Shown: positions 1 to 8,098, numbered from the stretch's first letter. The stretch is DNA of 64,000 bases from Calothrix sp. PCC 7103 (GCF_000331305.1 NZ_KB217483.1:768340-832339); one strand, 5' to 3'. The notes: generated by a model not told the origin, from the letters alone. Numbers and translations are program-made.

Positions 1-64
1 GAGTTCGATGCTTATTAGCTTGGCACTTTAATTGTTAGTTTAGCATAACAAGTACTGAAGAGCC
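1..64 (+). mobile_element. End of an ISL3-family insertion sequence copy cut by the window edge
   Basis: These 64 bases are the exact reverse complement of 44824-44887, the terminal part of the complete ISL3 element inside this window. The inverted-repeat tip (reading TTTAGCATAACAAG then TACTGAAGAGCC) ends at base 64. The transposase of this copy would lie to the left of the window and be read on the plus strand. The target duplication cannot be tested because only one flank is visible. Confidence 0.9.
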
Positions 65-126
65 ACTAATTTTACATTTTTGTGAGTGTATCTTGCAGGT
101 TTTTACGCGCATTTCGGTGCGATACC

Positions 127-612
127 TTAAACACTTAAGCATTCTTTATCGGGGAATATTCTATTTGCTACCAGTTTATAAACTGCTTCCCCAATATTAA
201 GTGTTCTACTCAAACTCACGTCAGTTACTTTTGCATTGTCATAACATAATTGTCGATTCGGTAAACTAAAAGATGTGATATCTGCTCGTACTGTCATAGT
301 TCCGTGAGCATCTCGGCGGATTTTCCTTTCTAATGTTACATTGGCTTTACCTGTGATTCGACAACCATTAAAAGAAATGCTTTCTACATGATTAATTTCT
401 AAATCTTTGCGGCGGCTGATATCTATACTCTTTCCTGCTAGGCGGTCATTTACTGCTCTTAAAATCTCGGAATTGTAAGTATTTCCAAATGATTCTAGTG
501 CGTTACAATCAATTTGTGCCATTGAAGATTGAGGGTTAGCACAGAGGAAACTGAGGCTGATAAAACTTCCTAGAATTATCTTTGGGTTTAAAGTTAAGCT
601 TCTCATTGACAT
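127..612 (-). CDS. Hypothetical secreted protein, about 161 residues
   Basis: No family is recognised. The protein starts with a clear Sec-type signal peptide: basic MSMRSLTLNPK, a hydrophobic stretch, then a likely cleavage after SSMAQ. The mature part is about 125 residues with one Cys near its start (DCNALESFG), one in the middle (NGCRITG), one in QLCYDN and one near the end (DKECLSV), which could form two disulfides in the periplasm or outside the cell. Several ATG codons lie close together at the start (MVMSMRS); the second is chosen arbitrarily. It stands alone, between an ISL3 end and a repeat-rich spacer. Function unknown. Confidence 0.7.
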   Translation of the reverse strand: MSMRSLTLNPKIILGSFISLSFLCANPQSSMAQIDCNALESFGNTYNSEILRAVNDRLAGKSIDISRRKDLEINHVESISFNGCRITGKANVTLERKIRRDAHGTMTVRADITSFSLPNRQLCYDNAKVTDVSLSRTLNIGEAVYKLVANRIFPDKECLSV

Positions 613-618
613 CACCAA

Positions 619-971
619 TTTACTGTCTCTACATCAACTTGATATGTATGACTGCAATTGTTTATGCGCTGAATTTTTAACAATGCTTAAATTTATAACC
701 TTTACCCTAGTACATGAAGGCAGAAGTAAGAAGGCAGGAGGCGCCCAGGGCAAACGCATCTTAAATTGGGCTAATGGAAGCAGGGAAGCAGGGAAGCAGG
801 AGGCAGGGCAGGGCAAACGCATCTTAAATTGTCTGTGGGCAAGGAATAGCGGTCAAACAGTAGCGCCGATTCTATTTAAATACAACTATCATTTATTACC
901 AACTATTTAACTATATCGTAATTTAATCAATCATTAAATAATAACTCACGTAAATACATAAATACTATAAA
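619..971. other. Non-coding spacer with direct and short tandem repeats
   Basis: No convincing gene is present. A 21-bp direct repeat (GGGCAAACGCATC followed by TTAAATTG) lies at 748-768 and 811-831. Between the copies is a run of GGGAAGCA-type units (about 777-810), a simple repeat of the kind often seen in Nostocales spacers. Open frames across this stretch are low-complexity and unlikely to be translated. Confidence 0.6.
748..831. repeat. 21-bp direct repeat flanking GGGAAGCA tandem units
   Basis: Two identical 21-bp copies (748-768, 811-831) bracket a purine-rich tandem tract. One GGCGCC site lies just before the first copy. Confidence 0.75.
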
Positions 972-1263
972 TTAATTAACAATTTCTTTCTGGCAACCGA
1001 TTGCATCAATTGTAACAATACAGCCAGAAATATCTAATACTTTTCGCTATTTCATTGGATTTATTATCTACCTTTAGCTGACCCATAACTAATCTATTGC
1101 TCACCGCCCAAGCACTAATCATATTAATCGCGCGCTGAGATGATTTTTTATTATACGAACGTCTTAATTGTTTTCCGTCAATTTGGTGCCAACTAACCCC
1201 ATAAGAAAAGAAAGCCATCAACGATTTGAAGTTAATGACTAACAGAAAAAACAAATTGTTCAA
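972..1263 (-). pseudogene. ISAs1-family transposase remnant
   Basis: The translation contains the ISAs1 (H-repeat-type) core DGKQLRRSYNKKS followed by ISAWAVSNRLVMGQ and VDNKSNEI. A shift of frame near 1050 is needed to continue into VLDISGCIVTIDAIG, the conserved stretch around the next catalytic Asp, which stops at 972. The N-terminal third and everything after the second motif are missing. This is a dead fragment; the residues before WHQIDGK show no similarity and are probably unrelated sequence. Confidence 0.7.
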
Positions 1264-1294
1264 ACTAATTTAAATTAAGAAATAAGCCAAAATC

Positions 1295-1444
1295 ATGAAC
1301 AATAAAACAGCACGCTCGATATTACTTCAAACCGCAATTCTTTATGCTAAGATAAAGCACCTTCCGCGTGAGCAAGTAAAATGCTACATGGAAAATATCG
1401 ATAAAGTCGATGTAGAAAATTTAACAATCCTGGTAAACAATTAA
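1295..1444 (+). CDS. Small hypothetical protein, 49 residues
   Basis: An ATG-started frame of 50 codons with ordinary codon use and a balanced, partly acidic composition (…QVKCYMENIDKVDVENL…). It could form one or two short helices. It ends 54 bp before the truncated nifJ. No family is recognised, and its reality rests only on the open frame, so confidence is low. Confidence 0.35.
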   Translation: MNNKTARSILLQTAILYAKIKHLPREQVKCYMENIDKVDVENLTILVNN

Positions 1445-1498
1445 TATTTTTGCGTCTAACTCTATATTGTAAAGCGTTCAAAAGAGTTTACACCTGCA

Positions 1499-3886
1499 AT
1501 GGTAAAAGCTGTTTTCGATAACTTAGCCAGTGAAAAGCCAAAAAATCACTTTACTGTCGGTATCAACGATGATGTTAGTTATACTTCGTTACCATTAAAC
1601 ACAAACTTTTCTACCGAGTCAGATCAAGTAGTTCGTGCGATGTTCTATGGACTTGGGTCAGATGGTACTGTCGGCGCTAATAAGAATTCTATCAAAATTA
1701 TTGGCGAAGAAACAGATAATTATGCTCAGGGTTACTTTGTCTATGACTCTAAAAAATCAGGTTCAATGACAGTATCCCACTTACGGTTCGGTAGTACACC
1801 TATTCACTCAACCTATCTCATCGACAAAGCTAATTTTATTGGGTGTCATCAATGGGTATTTTTGGAGAGAGTCAATATTCTCAAAGACGCTAAGATTGGC
1901 GCCACTTTTTTAGTTAACAGTTCTTACGATAGTAATTATGTATGGGAACAAATTCCAACATCAGTTCAACAGCAAATTATTGATAAGCAACTCAAACTGT
2001 ATGTTATTGATGCAAATAAAGTTGCCCGTAATAGCGGTATGGGTGGACGCATCAACACTATTATGCAGGTTTGCTTCTTTGCTTTAGCGGGTGTGTTACC
2101 TCAAGACGAAGCTATCGCCAAAATTAAACAAGCTATAGAAAAAACTTACGGGAAAAAAGGTGCCGATGTTGTTCGTAAAAATTTAGATGCAGTTGATAAC
2201 ACCCTAAATAATCTTCAAAAAGTAGATATCCCCAATTTAATCAAAAATCAAAAACCACAAATTCAAACTTTAGTAAGTGCCCCTGAGTTTGTCCGCGATG
2301 TACTTGGTAAAATGATGATTTGGGAAGGGGACAATTTGCCTGTGAGTGCATTACCCGCAGATGGAACTTTTCCCACAGGTACAGCTAAATGGGAAAAACG
2401 TGACGTAGCAGAAAATATACCAGTATGGGACACAAATTTGTGTATACAATGCAGTAAATGCGTTATAGTTTGTCCTCATGCGGCAATACGTAGTAAAGCT
2501 TATGACCCAAGTGAGTTAGTTAAGGCACCTGCAACTTTCAAGTCTACCAGTGCCAAAGACAAAGACTTTGCAGGTGATAAATTTACTATTCAAGTGGCGC
2601 CATCAGATTGTACTGGATGCGGTATCTGTGTAGAAGTATGTCCTGCTAGAGACAAAACGCAACCCGAACGCAAAGCTATAAATATGGAACCGCAGCTACC
2701 TTTGCGTACACAAGAATCTGAAAATTGGGATTTCTTTTTAAACTTACCTCTACCCGACCGTACTAAACTCAAATTAAACCAAATTCGTCAGCAACAATTC
2801 CAAGAACCATTATTTGAATTTTCTGGCGCCTGTGGAGGATGTGGTGAAACTCCTTATTTAAAACTACTAACACAACTATTTGGCGATAGAGCAATAATTG
2901 CCAACGCCACAGGATGCTCATCTATATATGGGGGAAACCTACCGACAACTCCTTGGACAAAAAATGCCGAAGGTAGAGGTCCAGCTTGGTCGAATAACTT
3001 ATTTGAAGATAACGCGGAATTTGGCTTTGGTTTTCGTCTTTCTCTAGATAAACACGCAGAATATGCAGCAGAGCTATTAAAAAAATGGGGAGAAGCAGGA
3101 GACAAAGAGCTAGTAAAATCAATATTAAACGCTTCGCAAAATACCGAAGCTGATATATACGAACAACGTCAGCGAGTAGAACTATTAAAGCAAAAGCTTG
3201 AAAATGCCAGTCATCTAAAATCCCTTGCTGATTATCTTGTTCGTAAAAGCGTTTGGATAGTAGGTGGTGACGGATGGGCGTATGATATAGACTTTGGTGG
3301 ACTTGACCATATACTTGCTAGTGGTCGCAATGTAAATGTCCTAGTAATGGATACAGAAGTATATTCCAACACAGGTGGACAGTCATCAAAATCAACACCA
3401 AAAGGCGCCGTTGCCAAATTTGCTGCTAGTGGTAAACCTGCGGCAAAAAAAGACCTCGGTTTAATTGCTATGACCTACGGTAATATATATGTCGCCAGCG
3501 TTGCAATAGGCGCCCGTGATGAGCATACACTCAAAGCTTTTATTGAAGCAGAAGCATATGATGGTCCATCATTAATAATTGCTTATAGTCACTGTATTGC
3601 CCACGGGATCAACATGACAACAGCAATGAGCCACCAAAAAAGCCTAGTTGAGTCAGGACGCTGGTTACTATACCGCTACAACCCTGACTTACTCAAACAA
3701 GGTAAAAAGCCCTTATTGTTAGACATGCAAAAACCCAAACAACCTGTAGAACAATCAATGTACCAAGAAAACCGCTTCAAAATGTTGACTAAATCTAAAC
3801 CCGAACTAGCCAAACGCTTACTCGATGAAGCACAAGCCGAAGTTAACGCGCGTTGGAAAATGTACGAATATTTAGCTCAAATGTAG
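1499..3886 (+). CDS. nifJ: Pyruvate:ferredoxin (flavodoxin) oxidoreductase, 5'-truncated (C-terminal 795 residues)
   Basis: NifJ oxidises pyruvate to acetyl-CoA and CO2 and passes electrons to ferredoxin or flavodoxin. Full-length enzymes are about 1,190-1,200 residues; this frame holds only about the last two thirds. Visible are the gamma-type domain (residues ~1-250), two [4Fe-4S] motifs CIQCSKCVIVCPH and CTGCGICVEVCPA (~315-385), CGGCGETPY, and the thiamine-diphosphate domain GDGWAYDIDFGG with TEVYSNTGGQ (~595-625). The pyrimidine-binding N-terminal domain is absent. In-frame codons just before the ATG still read SKEFTPA, which in intact NifJ precedes this Met, and a stop lies at 1457-1459. 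The start is therefore the scar of a deletion, not a real initiation site, and the product could not work alone. Confidence 0.9.
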   Translation: MVKAVFDNLASEKPKNHFTVGINDDVSYTSLPLNTNFSTESDQVVRAMFYGLGSDGTVGANKNSIKIIGEETDNYAQGYFVYDSKKSGSMTVSHLRFGSTPIHSTYLIDKANFIGCHQWVFLERVNILKDAKIGATFLVNSSYDSNYVWEQIPTSVQQQIIDKQLKLYVIDANKVARNSGMGGRINTIMQVCFFALAGVLPQDEAIAKIKQAIEKTYGKKGADVVRKNLDAVDNTLNNLQKVDIPNLIKNQKPQIQTLVSAPEFVRDVLGKMMIWEGDNLPVSALPADGTFPTGTAKWEKRDVAENIPVWDTNLCIQCSKCVIVCPHAAIRSKAYDPSELVKAPATFKSTSAKDKDFAGDKFTIQVAPSDCTGCGICVEVCPARDKTQPERKAINMEPQLPLRTQESENWDFFLNLPLPDRTKLKLNQIRQQQFQEPLFEFSGACGGCGETPYLKLLTQLFGDRAIIANATGCSSIYGGNLPTTPWTKNAEGRGPAWSNNLFEDNAEFGFGFRLSLDKHAEYAAELLKKWGEAGDKELVKSILNASQNTEADIYEQRQRVELLKQKLENASHLKSLADYLVRKSVWIVGGDGWAYDIDFGGLDHILASGRNVNVLVMDTEVYSNTGGQSSKSTPKGAVAKFAASGKPAAKKDLGLIAMTYGNIYVASVAIGARDEHTLKAFIEAEAYDGPSLIIAYSHCIAHGINMTTAMSHQKSLVESGRWLLYRYNPDLLKQGKKPLLLDMQKPKQPVEQSMYQENRFKMLTKSKPELAKRLLDEAQAEVNARWKMYEYLAQM

Positions 3887-3893
3887 CTTAACT

Positions 3894-4002
3894 GTAGGTT
3901 GGGTGGAGCGACAGCGGAACCCAATATATATATATATATATTGTTAATGTTGGGTTGCGCCTACGGCATACTACGTGAACGCAAAGCCTCCACCCAGCCT
4001 AC
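3894..4002. repeat. GTAGGTTGGGT-type inverted repeat with a TA tract
   Basis: The outer arms GTAGGTTGGGTGGAG and CTCCACCCAGCCTAC pair almost perfectly. Inner arms GAACCCAA and TTGGGTTGC enclose a run of TA dinucleotides. It lies between the convergent nifJ remnant and the minus-strand gene at 4006, and may act as a terminator. Shorter relatives lie at 7249-7276 and 38824-38850. Confidence 0.75.
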
Positions 4003-4005
4003 ATA

Positions 4006-4278
4006 TTACTCCTCGGCGTCTGCTGTAAAGGCAGTTGTCTTGCCGCGTTTAGCAAGCATTTCCCCCCGCAGTTGGTCAGGGGTGATACCTCTTTTTTCAG
4101 CAAGGTATTTTATCCGTTGTTCAATATCTGGTATTCGTTCATTGAGTTTTTCGGATAGTAAGCTTTGTGCTTGCTGGACTCTGGTACGGTTGCTGAGTTC
4201 CGCATCAATATCTAGCAGGTCATCAAAAAATTCTCCCAAAGCTGGGATTTGTAAGCGCTCTTCTCGGCGTTGATTCAT
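4006..4278 (-). CDS. Small hypothetical protein (paralogue of the gene at 5600)
   Basis: A 90-residue, strongly charged, probably all-helical protein starting MNQRREERLQIPALGE. It contains the block FDDLLDIDAELSNRTRVQQ and ends with a basic stretch LAKRGKTTAF. About two thirds of its residues are identical to the 100-residue protein encoded at 5600-5902, on the other side of the DAHP synthase gene, so the two are tandem duplicates. No catalytic motif is visible and no function is recognised. Conservation between the copies supports real coding. Confidence 0.7.
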   Translation of the reverse strand: MNQRREERLQIPALGEFFDDLLDIDAELSNRTRVQQAQSLLSEKLNERIPDIEQRIKYLAEKRGITPDQLRGEMLAKRGKTTAFTADAEE

Positions 4279-4339
4279 TGTAAAGGTAAATTAAACACCT
4301 TTACTATTGAATCAAAAATGTAACAAATTGGAATCGGTA

Positions 4340-5404
4340 CTACAGCTTGTCGTAGGCACTTAAAATAATCTCTTCAGTTTCCTGCCAATTTATACACTGG
4401 TCTGTGACAGAAACACCATATTTCAAGTCTTGTAGGTTACTAGGTATTGGTTGATTACCCTCAGATAAATGTGACTCTAGCATCATCCCCACTATTGAGT
4501 TATTCCCATTGACAATTTGTTGAATCACATTTTCAAAGACAGCACCTTGTAATTTATAATCTTTGTTTGAATTTCCGTGACTACAGTCTATGACAATAGC
4601 TGGTGAGACTTTGGCTTCTTTTAGCTTTATTTCTGCACGCGCAATATTTGCCGCATCGTAGTTAGGTTGACCGTTGCCACCTCGTAGAATAATATGTCCG
4701 TGGGTATTGCCTTTCGTTTTAAATACGCTGACTTGCCCTTGCTGATTTATTCCTAAGAAATTGTGCGGACTTTTAGCAGCTTGCATTGCATTTAACGCTA
4801 CCTGAATATTCCCATCTGTACCATTTTTAAAACCAACTGGCATCGAAAGTCCACTCGCTAACTCTCGGTGTGTTTGTGATTCGGTAGTGCGGGCGCCAAT
4901 TGCAGACCATGCCACAAGTTCGCTGATATACTGAGGTACAATAGGGTCAAGAGCTTCTGTTCCAGATGGTAATCCTAATTCGGCAATTTTAATTAGTAAA
5001 CTACGTGCTATTAATAAACCTTTTTCTAAATGGAAAGAATCATCCATATCAGGGTCATTAATTAGACCTTTCCATCCAACTGTCGTGCGAGGCTTTTCAA
5101 AATAAACTCGCATAATCAATAAAAGCTTATCTTGTACCTTTTCTGCCAAAGCCTTTAATTTTTCTGAATATTCAATAGCAGCTGTTGTATCGTGAATTGA
5201 ACATGGCCCGACTACTACAAATTTTCTTCTATCTTGAAAGTCTAAGATATTTTTGATTTCTTGTCTAAATTTTAAAATATTTTGTTCTGCTGATGCTGTT
5301 AAAGGCACTTTGGCTTTTAACTCATCAGGCGTTAATAATACATCAGAGCTTTCAATATTAATATTATTGATTAAATTGTCATGCATGTTTGACATATCTT
5401 TCAT
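4340..5404 (-). CDS. aroG: 3-deoxy-7-phosphoheptulonate (DAHP) synthase, class I
   Basis: Condenses phosphoenolpyruvate with erythrose 4-phosphate, the first step of the shikimate pathway, in the cytoplasm. The sequence aligns along its length with the AroF/G/H group: VVVGPCSIHD, MRVYFEKPRTTVGWKG, GARTTESQTHRELASG, GFKNGTDG, HIILRGGNG, IDCSHGNS and MLESHLSEGNQ are all present, including the metal-binding Cys (GPCSIHD), His and Glu residues. The frame stays open to a TTG at 5467, but that would add 21 residues with no family counterpart. The ATG giving MKDMSNMHDN is used here, and one a few codons later is equally possible. Paralogous small genes lie on both sides. Confidence 0.93.
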   Translation of the reverse strand: MKDMSNMHDNLINNINIESSDVLLTPDELKAKVPLTASAEQNILKFRQEIKNILDFQDRRKFVVVGPCSIHDTTAAIEYSEKLKALAEKVQDKLLLIMRVYFEKPRTTVGWKGLINDPDMDDSFHLEKGLLIARSLLIKIAELGLPSGTEALDPIVPQYISELVAWSAIGARTTESQTHRELASGLSMPVGFKNGTDGNIQVALNAMQAAKSPHNFLGINQQGQVSVFKTKGNTHGHIILRGGNGQPNYDAANIARAEIKLKEAKVSPAIVIDCSHGNSNKDYKLQGAVFENVIQQIVNGNNSIVGMMLESHLSEGNQPIPSNLQDLKYGVSVTDQCINWQETEEIILSAYDKL

Positions 5405-5472
5405 GCTCGCTTGGGGTAGTGCGTGAATGTTGGGGGCGTTACGATTATAAATTAATTTGTGGAGCAAAACAT

Positions 5473-5498
5473 AATCCCCCTAGCCCTTTAGGGGGATT
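5473..5498 (-). promoter_or_regulatory. Perfect 10-bp hairpin in the leader of the DAHP synthase gene
   Basis: AATCCCCCTA and TAGGGGGATT are exact inverted repeats with a 6-base loop. The hairpin lies about 70 bp before the chosen start codon. It could be a leader structure affecting transcription or simply a dispersed repeat; no T-run follows in the gene's direction. Confidence 0.5.
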
Positions 5499-5599
5499 AA
5501 ATCCAAATCAATATTAAGGGGAATGTTACAATTTCATTGAAAATATAATTTTTCGTAACATTATGTAATAATGGTTCGGATGTGCTTAAAAAAGATTAT

Positions 5600-5902
5600 T
5601 TATCCTTCTTCTCCAGGTTTATACTGAATGGCGCCTTCAGTAAAAGCAGTGACCTTGCCTCGCTTTGCAAGAATTTCGCCCCACATTTGATTAAACGTAA
5701 CACCCCTCTTGTCAGCGAGGTATTGAACCCTGTCTTTAATGCCAAGTAACCGCTCCTGAAGTCTCTCAGATATTAGACTTTGCGCTTGCTGAACCTTGGT
5801 GCGGTTACTGAGTTCAGCGTCAATATCTAGTAAATCATCGTAATATTCCCCCAAAGCAGGAATTTGTAGCCGTTCTAAACGGTCTTCCCGTCGCTGATTC
5901 AT
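5600..5902 (-). CDS. Small hypothetical protein (paralogue of the gene at 4006)
   Basis: A 100-residue helical, charged protein beginning MNQRREDRLERLQ, with the shared block YDDLLDIDAELSNRTKVQQ and the shared ending LAKRGKVTAF. A longer frame to 5944 exists, but the copy at 4006 begins at the same MNQRRE, which fixes this start. Compared with its twin it has a 3-residue insertion near the N-terminus and 9 extra C-terminal residues. Function unknown. Confidence 0.7.
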   Translation of the reverse strand: MNQRREDRLERLQIPALGEYYDDLLDIDAELSNRTKVQQAQSLISERLQERLLGIKDRVQYLADKRGVTFNQMWGEILAKRGKVTAFTEGAIQYKPGEEG

Positions 5903-6045
5903 CGATGTAAATTTTAAGGTACTTTTGTTACTATTCAACCTCATAAGCGAAAAGTCAAATCAGTAATATTTTTTACATCAATATTGATTCAAATAAATTT
6001 CACTAAAAATTCATTAATGACTCGTTTCCGATTATTATAGAAGAT

Positions 6046-6120
6046 GTAGCCAGACGACTGTATTAAGGTGTCCAGCCAAGCAATACAGTCGCGAGGCTAC
6101 CCTTTCCACGTTTGAAAAGG
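6046..6120 (+). promoter_or_regulatory. Structured leader (two hairpins) before the small gene at 6134
   Basis: Arms 6046-6064 (GTAGCCAGACGACTGTATT) and 6082-6100 (AATACAGTCGCGAGGCTAC) pair over 19 positions with three mismatches around a 17-base loop. A second, short hairpin CCTTTC / GAAAAGG follows at 6101-6120, only 13 bases before the start codon. It matches no riboswitch class I can name. Confidence 0.5.
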
Positions 6121-6133
6121 TTGTCTATCTATC

Positions 6134-6373
6134 ATGACTAAATTTGAACTGATTTACAACTGTACACACCAGTATGACAAACAAATGATTTGCAACAGCA
6201 ATATTATCCGTCGTGCCATCGACTCAAACCACGCTGAGGAATTAATAGCTGGCGCCAGTACGCACGCTGTAGTCGCTGTTGCCTCACCTTTAGCTTGTCC
6301 TGTTCGACTAGGAGCGAATAAAGTTAGTGCTTATGTAGAAAAAATGGGCTTCTACCTAGGAGCAGGCGCCTAA
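6134..6373 (+). CDS. Small hypothetical protein, 79 residues
   Basis: Starts MTKFELIYNCTHQYD and ends in a Gly/Ala-rich tail. The middle is mildly hydrophobic (AGASTHAVVAVASPLACP) but too short and broken for a clear membrane helix. Three Cys are present. No family is recognised. The gene is set apart by the hairpin-rich leader right before it and the palindromic repeat right after its stop. Confidence 0.5.
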   Translation: MTKFELIYNCTHQYDKQMICNSNIIRRAIDSNHAEELIAGASTHAVVAVASPLACPVRLGANKVSAYVEKMGFYLGAGA

Positions 6374-6377
6374 CCTA

Positions 6378-6443
6378 AGAAACCGGGCTTCTAGAAAAAT
6401 TACAATTCAGAACGCAAAATACTCTGCGAGAAGCCCGGTTTCT
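6378..6443. terminator. AGAAACCGGG palindromic repeat, probable bidirectional terminator
   Basis: Arms AGAAACCGGGCTTCT and AGAAGCCCGGTTTCT are perfect inverted repeats around a 36-base loop. The element lies between the plus-strand gene ending at 6373 and the minus-strand gene ending at 6476. Relatives lie at 11989, 51117, 53693, 56719 and 63692. Confidence 0.7.
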
Positions 6444-6475
6444 ATCAAGTTTCCCATCACTTCATGCGCCCTTAA

Positions 6476-7012
6476 CTACAACACAGTAGCCAAGGGCGGT
6501 TTTTTAACCTGTAAACTTTTGATACTTTCCGGTGCATTCGGATGTTTAAAAATTAGATTCGCAATTTCGTAATTGCCAATGATATATTTTTCTATATTTA
6601 TACGTTTCGCAATATCTTCGATAATAGACGGCGCCGTAGTTTTCGATTCAAGAAGATGTAAAAAAATTTCTAAACGCTCAGTTCTAACGGCAATGTTTTG
6701 TAATTCTAGAGACAGTAATTTATTATACCTAAAAATTGAACTATGAAATTTTATAAACCAATTAGTTACAAGTAAAGGGTCTTCAAGTATAAGCAAAGGC
6801 ATAACAGGGTTATCAAACACAATATCAGCCATATTCGGTTCTTTAGTAAATAAATATTCGAGTAATTCTGTAGAAGTATTCGGATTACTGCCAATTGCTT
6901 CTAATATCTGACGCTTATAACCGCGAACTTTATGCTCATCATAAATTTGATAAAGCTCATCTGGATGAGTGCAAGGGTCAGTTGCCTTTTCAATAATATC
7001 TTCAATATACAT
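6476..7012 (-). CDS. Hypothetical helical-repeat protein (LRV-like)
   Basis: A 178-residue protein with no signal peptide or membrane segment. Repeated units such as GSNPNTSTELLEYLF and DNPVMPLLILEDP, with NP/HP followed by a short helix, resemble the leucine-rich-variant or other alpha-solenoid repeats found in bacterial helper proteins. That suggests a protein-binding surface, not an enzyme. No catalytic residues stand out. It lies alone between two repeats. The assignment rests on repeat pattern only. Confidence 0.55.
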   Translation of the reverse strand: MYIEDIIEKATDPCTHPDELYQIYDEHKVRGYKRQILEAIGSNPNTSTELLEYLFTKEPNMADIVFDNPVMPLLILEDPLLVTNWFIKFHSSIFRYNKLLSLELQNIAVRTERLEIFLHLLESKTTAPSIIEDIAKRINIEKYIIGNYEIANLIFKHPNAPESIKSLQVKKPPLATVL

Positions 7013-7095
7013 ATATGTAATTCAAAATTACTACTTTGCTGTTAACATAAAAAAAGCCAATGACTCCAAAATATCAAAAATACAAGAAAATATCC

Positions 7096-7110
7096 AGAAA
7101 CCAGGTTTCT
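7096..7110. repeat. Collapsed copy of the AGAAACC palindrome
   Basis: AGAAACCAGGTTTCT is a 15-bp palindrome with only one central base: the arms of the AGAAACC repeat family without the usual loop. Confidence 0.5.
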
Positions 7111-7113
7111 GAG

Positions 7114-7233
7114 GCACCATCAAGCTTTAAAGGCTAATCAACAGGCAATAGCCATTAATCAACAAAACATAGATCGTATATGGTTATATCTCGAAAGCCA
7201 AATCCGAACAAACGGTAACGGCAATGCGGGATA
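7114..7233 (+). pseudogene. 3' remnant of an unknown gene
   Basis: An open stretch reading ANQQAIAINQQNIDRIW then LYLESQIRTNGNG and a stop looks like the end of a real protein, but the upstream part merges into the palindromic repeat at 7096 and there is no start codon. It is probably the surviving tail of a gene destroyed by repeat insertion or deletion. The family is unknown. Confidence 0.35.
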
Positions 7234-7248
7234 AAATTTAGTTGAATA

Positions 7249-7276
7249 TTGGGTTGGGTTAGCACCCAACCTACGT
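7249..7276. repeat. GTTGGGT/ACCCAAC inverted repeat just upstream of a gene
   Basis: A short copy of the GTAGGTTGGGT family with arms GTTGGGT and ACCCAAC. It lies in the untranslated leader of the hydrolase gene and ends 11 bp before its ATG. Confidence 0.6.
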
Positions 7277-7287
7277 GGAGAAGAATA

Positions 7288-8031
7288 ATGCAAATAACTA
7301 AGCGCAATGTTGAGTTACGAGTTGACGATAGTTTGATGCGTGTTTATGTGGCTACTCCGAAACCACCAGGTAGTTACCCAGGTATTATTTTTTATAGTGA
7401 TATTTATCAATTGGGCGGCGCCATGTTACGGGCTGTCAATTATTTAGCAGGGTTTGGGTATGTTGTAGCGGCGCCAGAAATTTTCCATCGTGTTGAACCT
7501 GTTGGTCAAGTTATTGAACCCGATGATATTGGGAGAATGCGAGGAAATGATGATGCGCGTCGTACTGCTATTTCTGAATATGATGCTGACTGTAAGGCTG
7601 TTTTGGAATTTATTAAGAGTGATGCTTCTGTAAATTCTGAGAAAATAGGCGCCTTTGGTTTTTGTATAGGAGGACACCTTGCTTTTAGAGCCGCTTTTCA
7701 AAGTGAAGTTAAAGCGACTGTATGTTGTTATCCTACGGGCATTCCGAGTGGAAAGTTGGGTGCGAGTGTAGCAGATAGCATTGAGCGATGTAGTGAAATT
7801 AAAGGTGAAATGTTGGTAGTTTTTGGAACCCAAGACCCACATATTCCTGAACATGACCGTCAAATAATTTTAAAGTCACTTTCAAATGCTGATATACAAC
7901 ATAAAGTTTTGTTGTATGAGGCTGAACATACGTTTATGCGCGATGATGGGTATAGGTATGACTCGGAGCAATCAACATTAGCTTGGTTTGAAGTTACCAC
8001 ATTTTTAAAGCGGATATTTGGCAACGGATGA
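7288..8031 (+). CDS. Dienelactone hydrolase family protein
   Basis: An alpha/beta hydrolase of about 247 residues. The nucleophile motif FGFCIGGHLA places the catalytic Cys as in true dienelactone hydrolases. The Asp is probably in FGTQDPHIP and the His in EAEHTFMRD, so the Cys-Asp-His triad is complete. It starts at the ATG at 7288, preceded by GTGGAG; an upstream TTG would translate the 7249 repeat and is rejected. The last codons (GNG) come from the TAACGGATG repeat. It faces a creatininase-family gene. The real substrate in cyanobacteria is unknown. Confidence 0.85.
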   Translation: MQITKRNVELRVDDSLMRVYVATPKPPGSYPGIIFYSDIYQLGGAMLRAVNYLAGFGYVVAAPEIFHRVEPVGQVIEPDDIGRMRGNDDARRTAISEYDADCKAVLEFIKSDASVNSEKIGAFGFCIGGHLAFRAAFQSEVKATVCCYPTGIPSGKLGASVADSIERCSEIKGEMLVVFGTQDPHIPEHDRQIILKSLSNADIQHKVLLYEAEHTFMRDDGYRYDSEQSTLAWFEVTTFLKRIFGNG

Positions 8032-8096
8032 TGAGCGGATGTAACGGATGAGTGATTTAAAATTACCTATCCGTTACATCCGTTTTATCCGTTGCC
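8020..8096. terminator. TAACGGATG palindromic repeat between convergent genes
   Basis: Arms GGCAACGGAT…CGGATGTAACGGAT and ATCCGTTACATCCG…ATCCGTTGCC pair over about 28 bp with a small internal mismatch. The repeat overlaps the last codons of the hydrolase gene and ends 3 bp before the stop codon of the opposing gene. It probably serves as a bidirectional terminator. Confidence 0.7.
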
Positions 8097-8098
8097 AG

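Noticed and set aside
644..910. 88-codon gene across the GGGAAGCA repeats
   Set aside because: The frame is a translation of tandem and direct repeats.
7249..7287. Upstream extension of the dienelactone hydrolase from a TTG
   Set aside because: The added residues are a translation of the GTTGGGT repeat, and a ribosome-binding site precedes the ATG at 7288.
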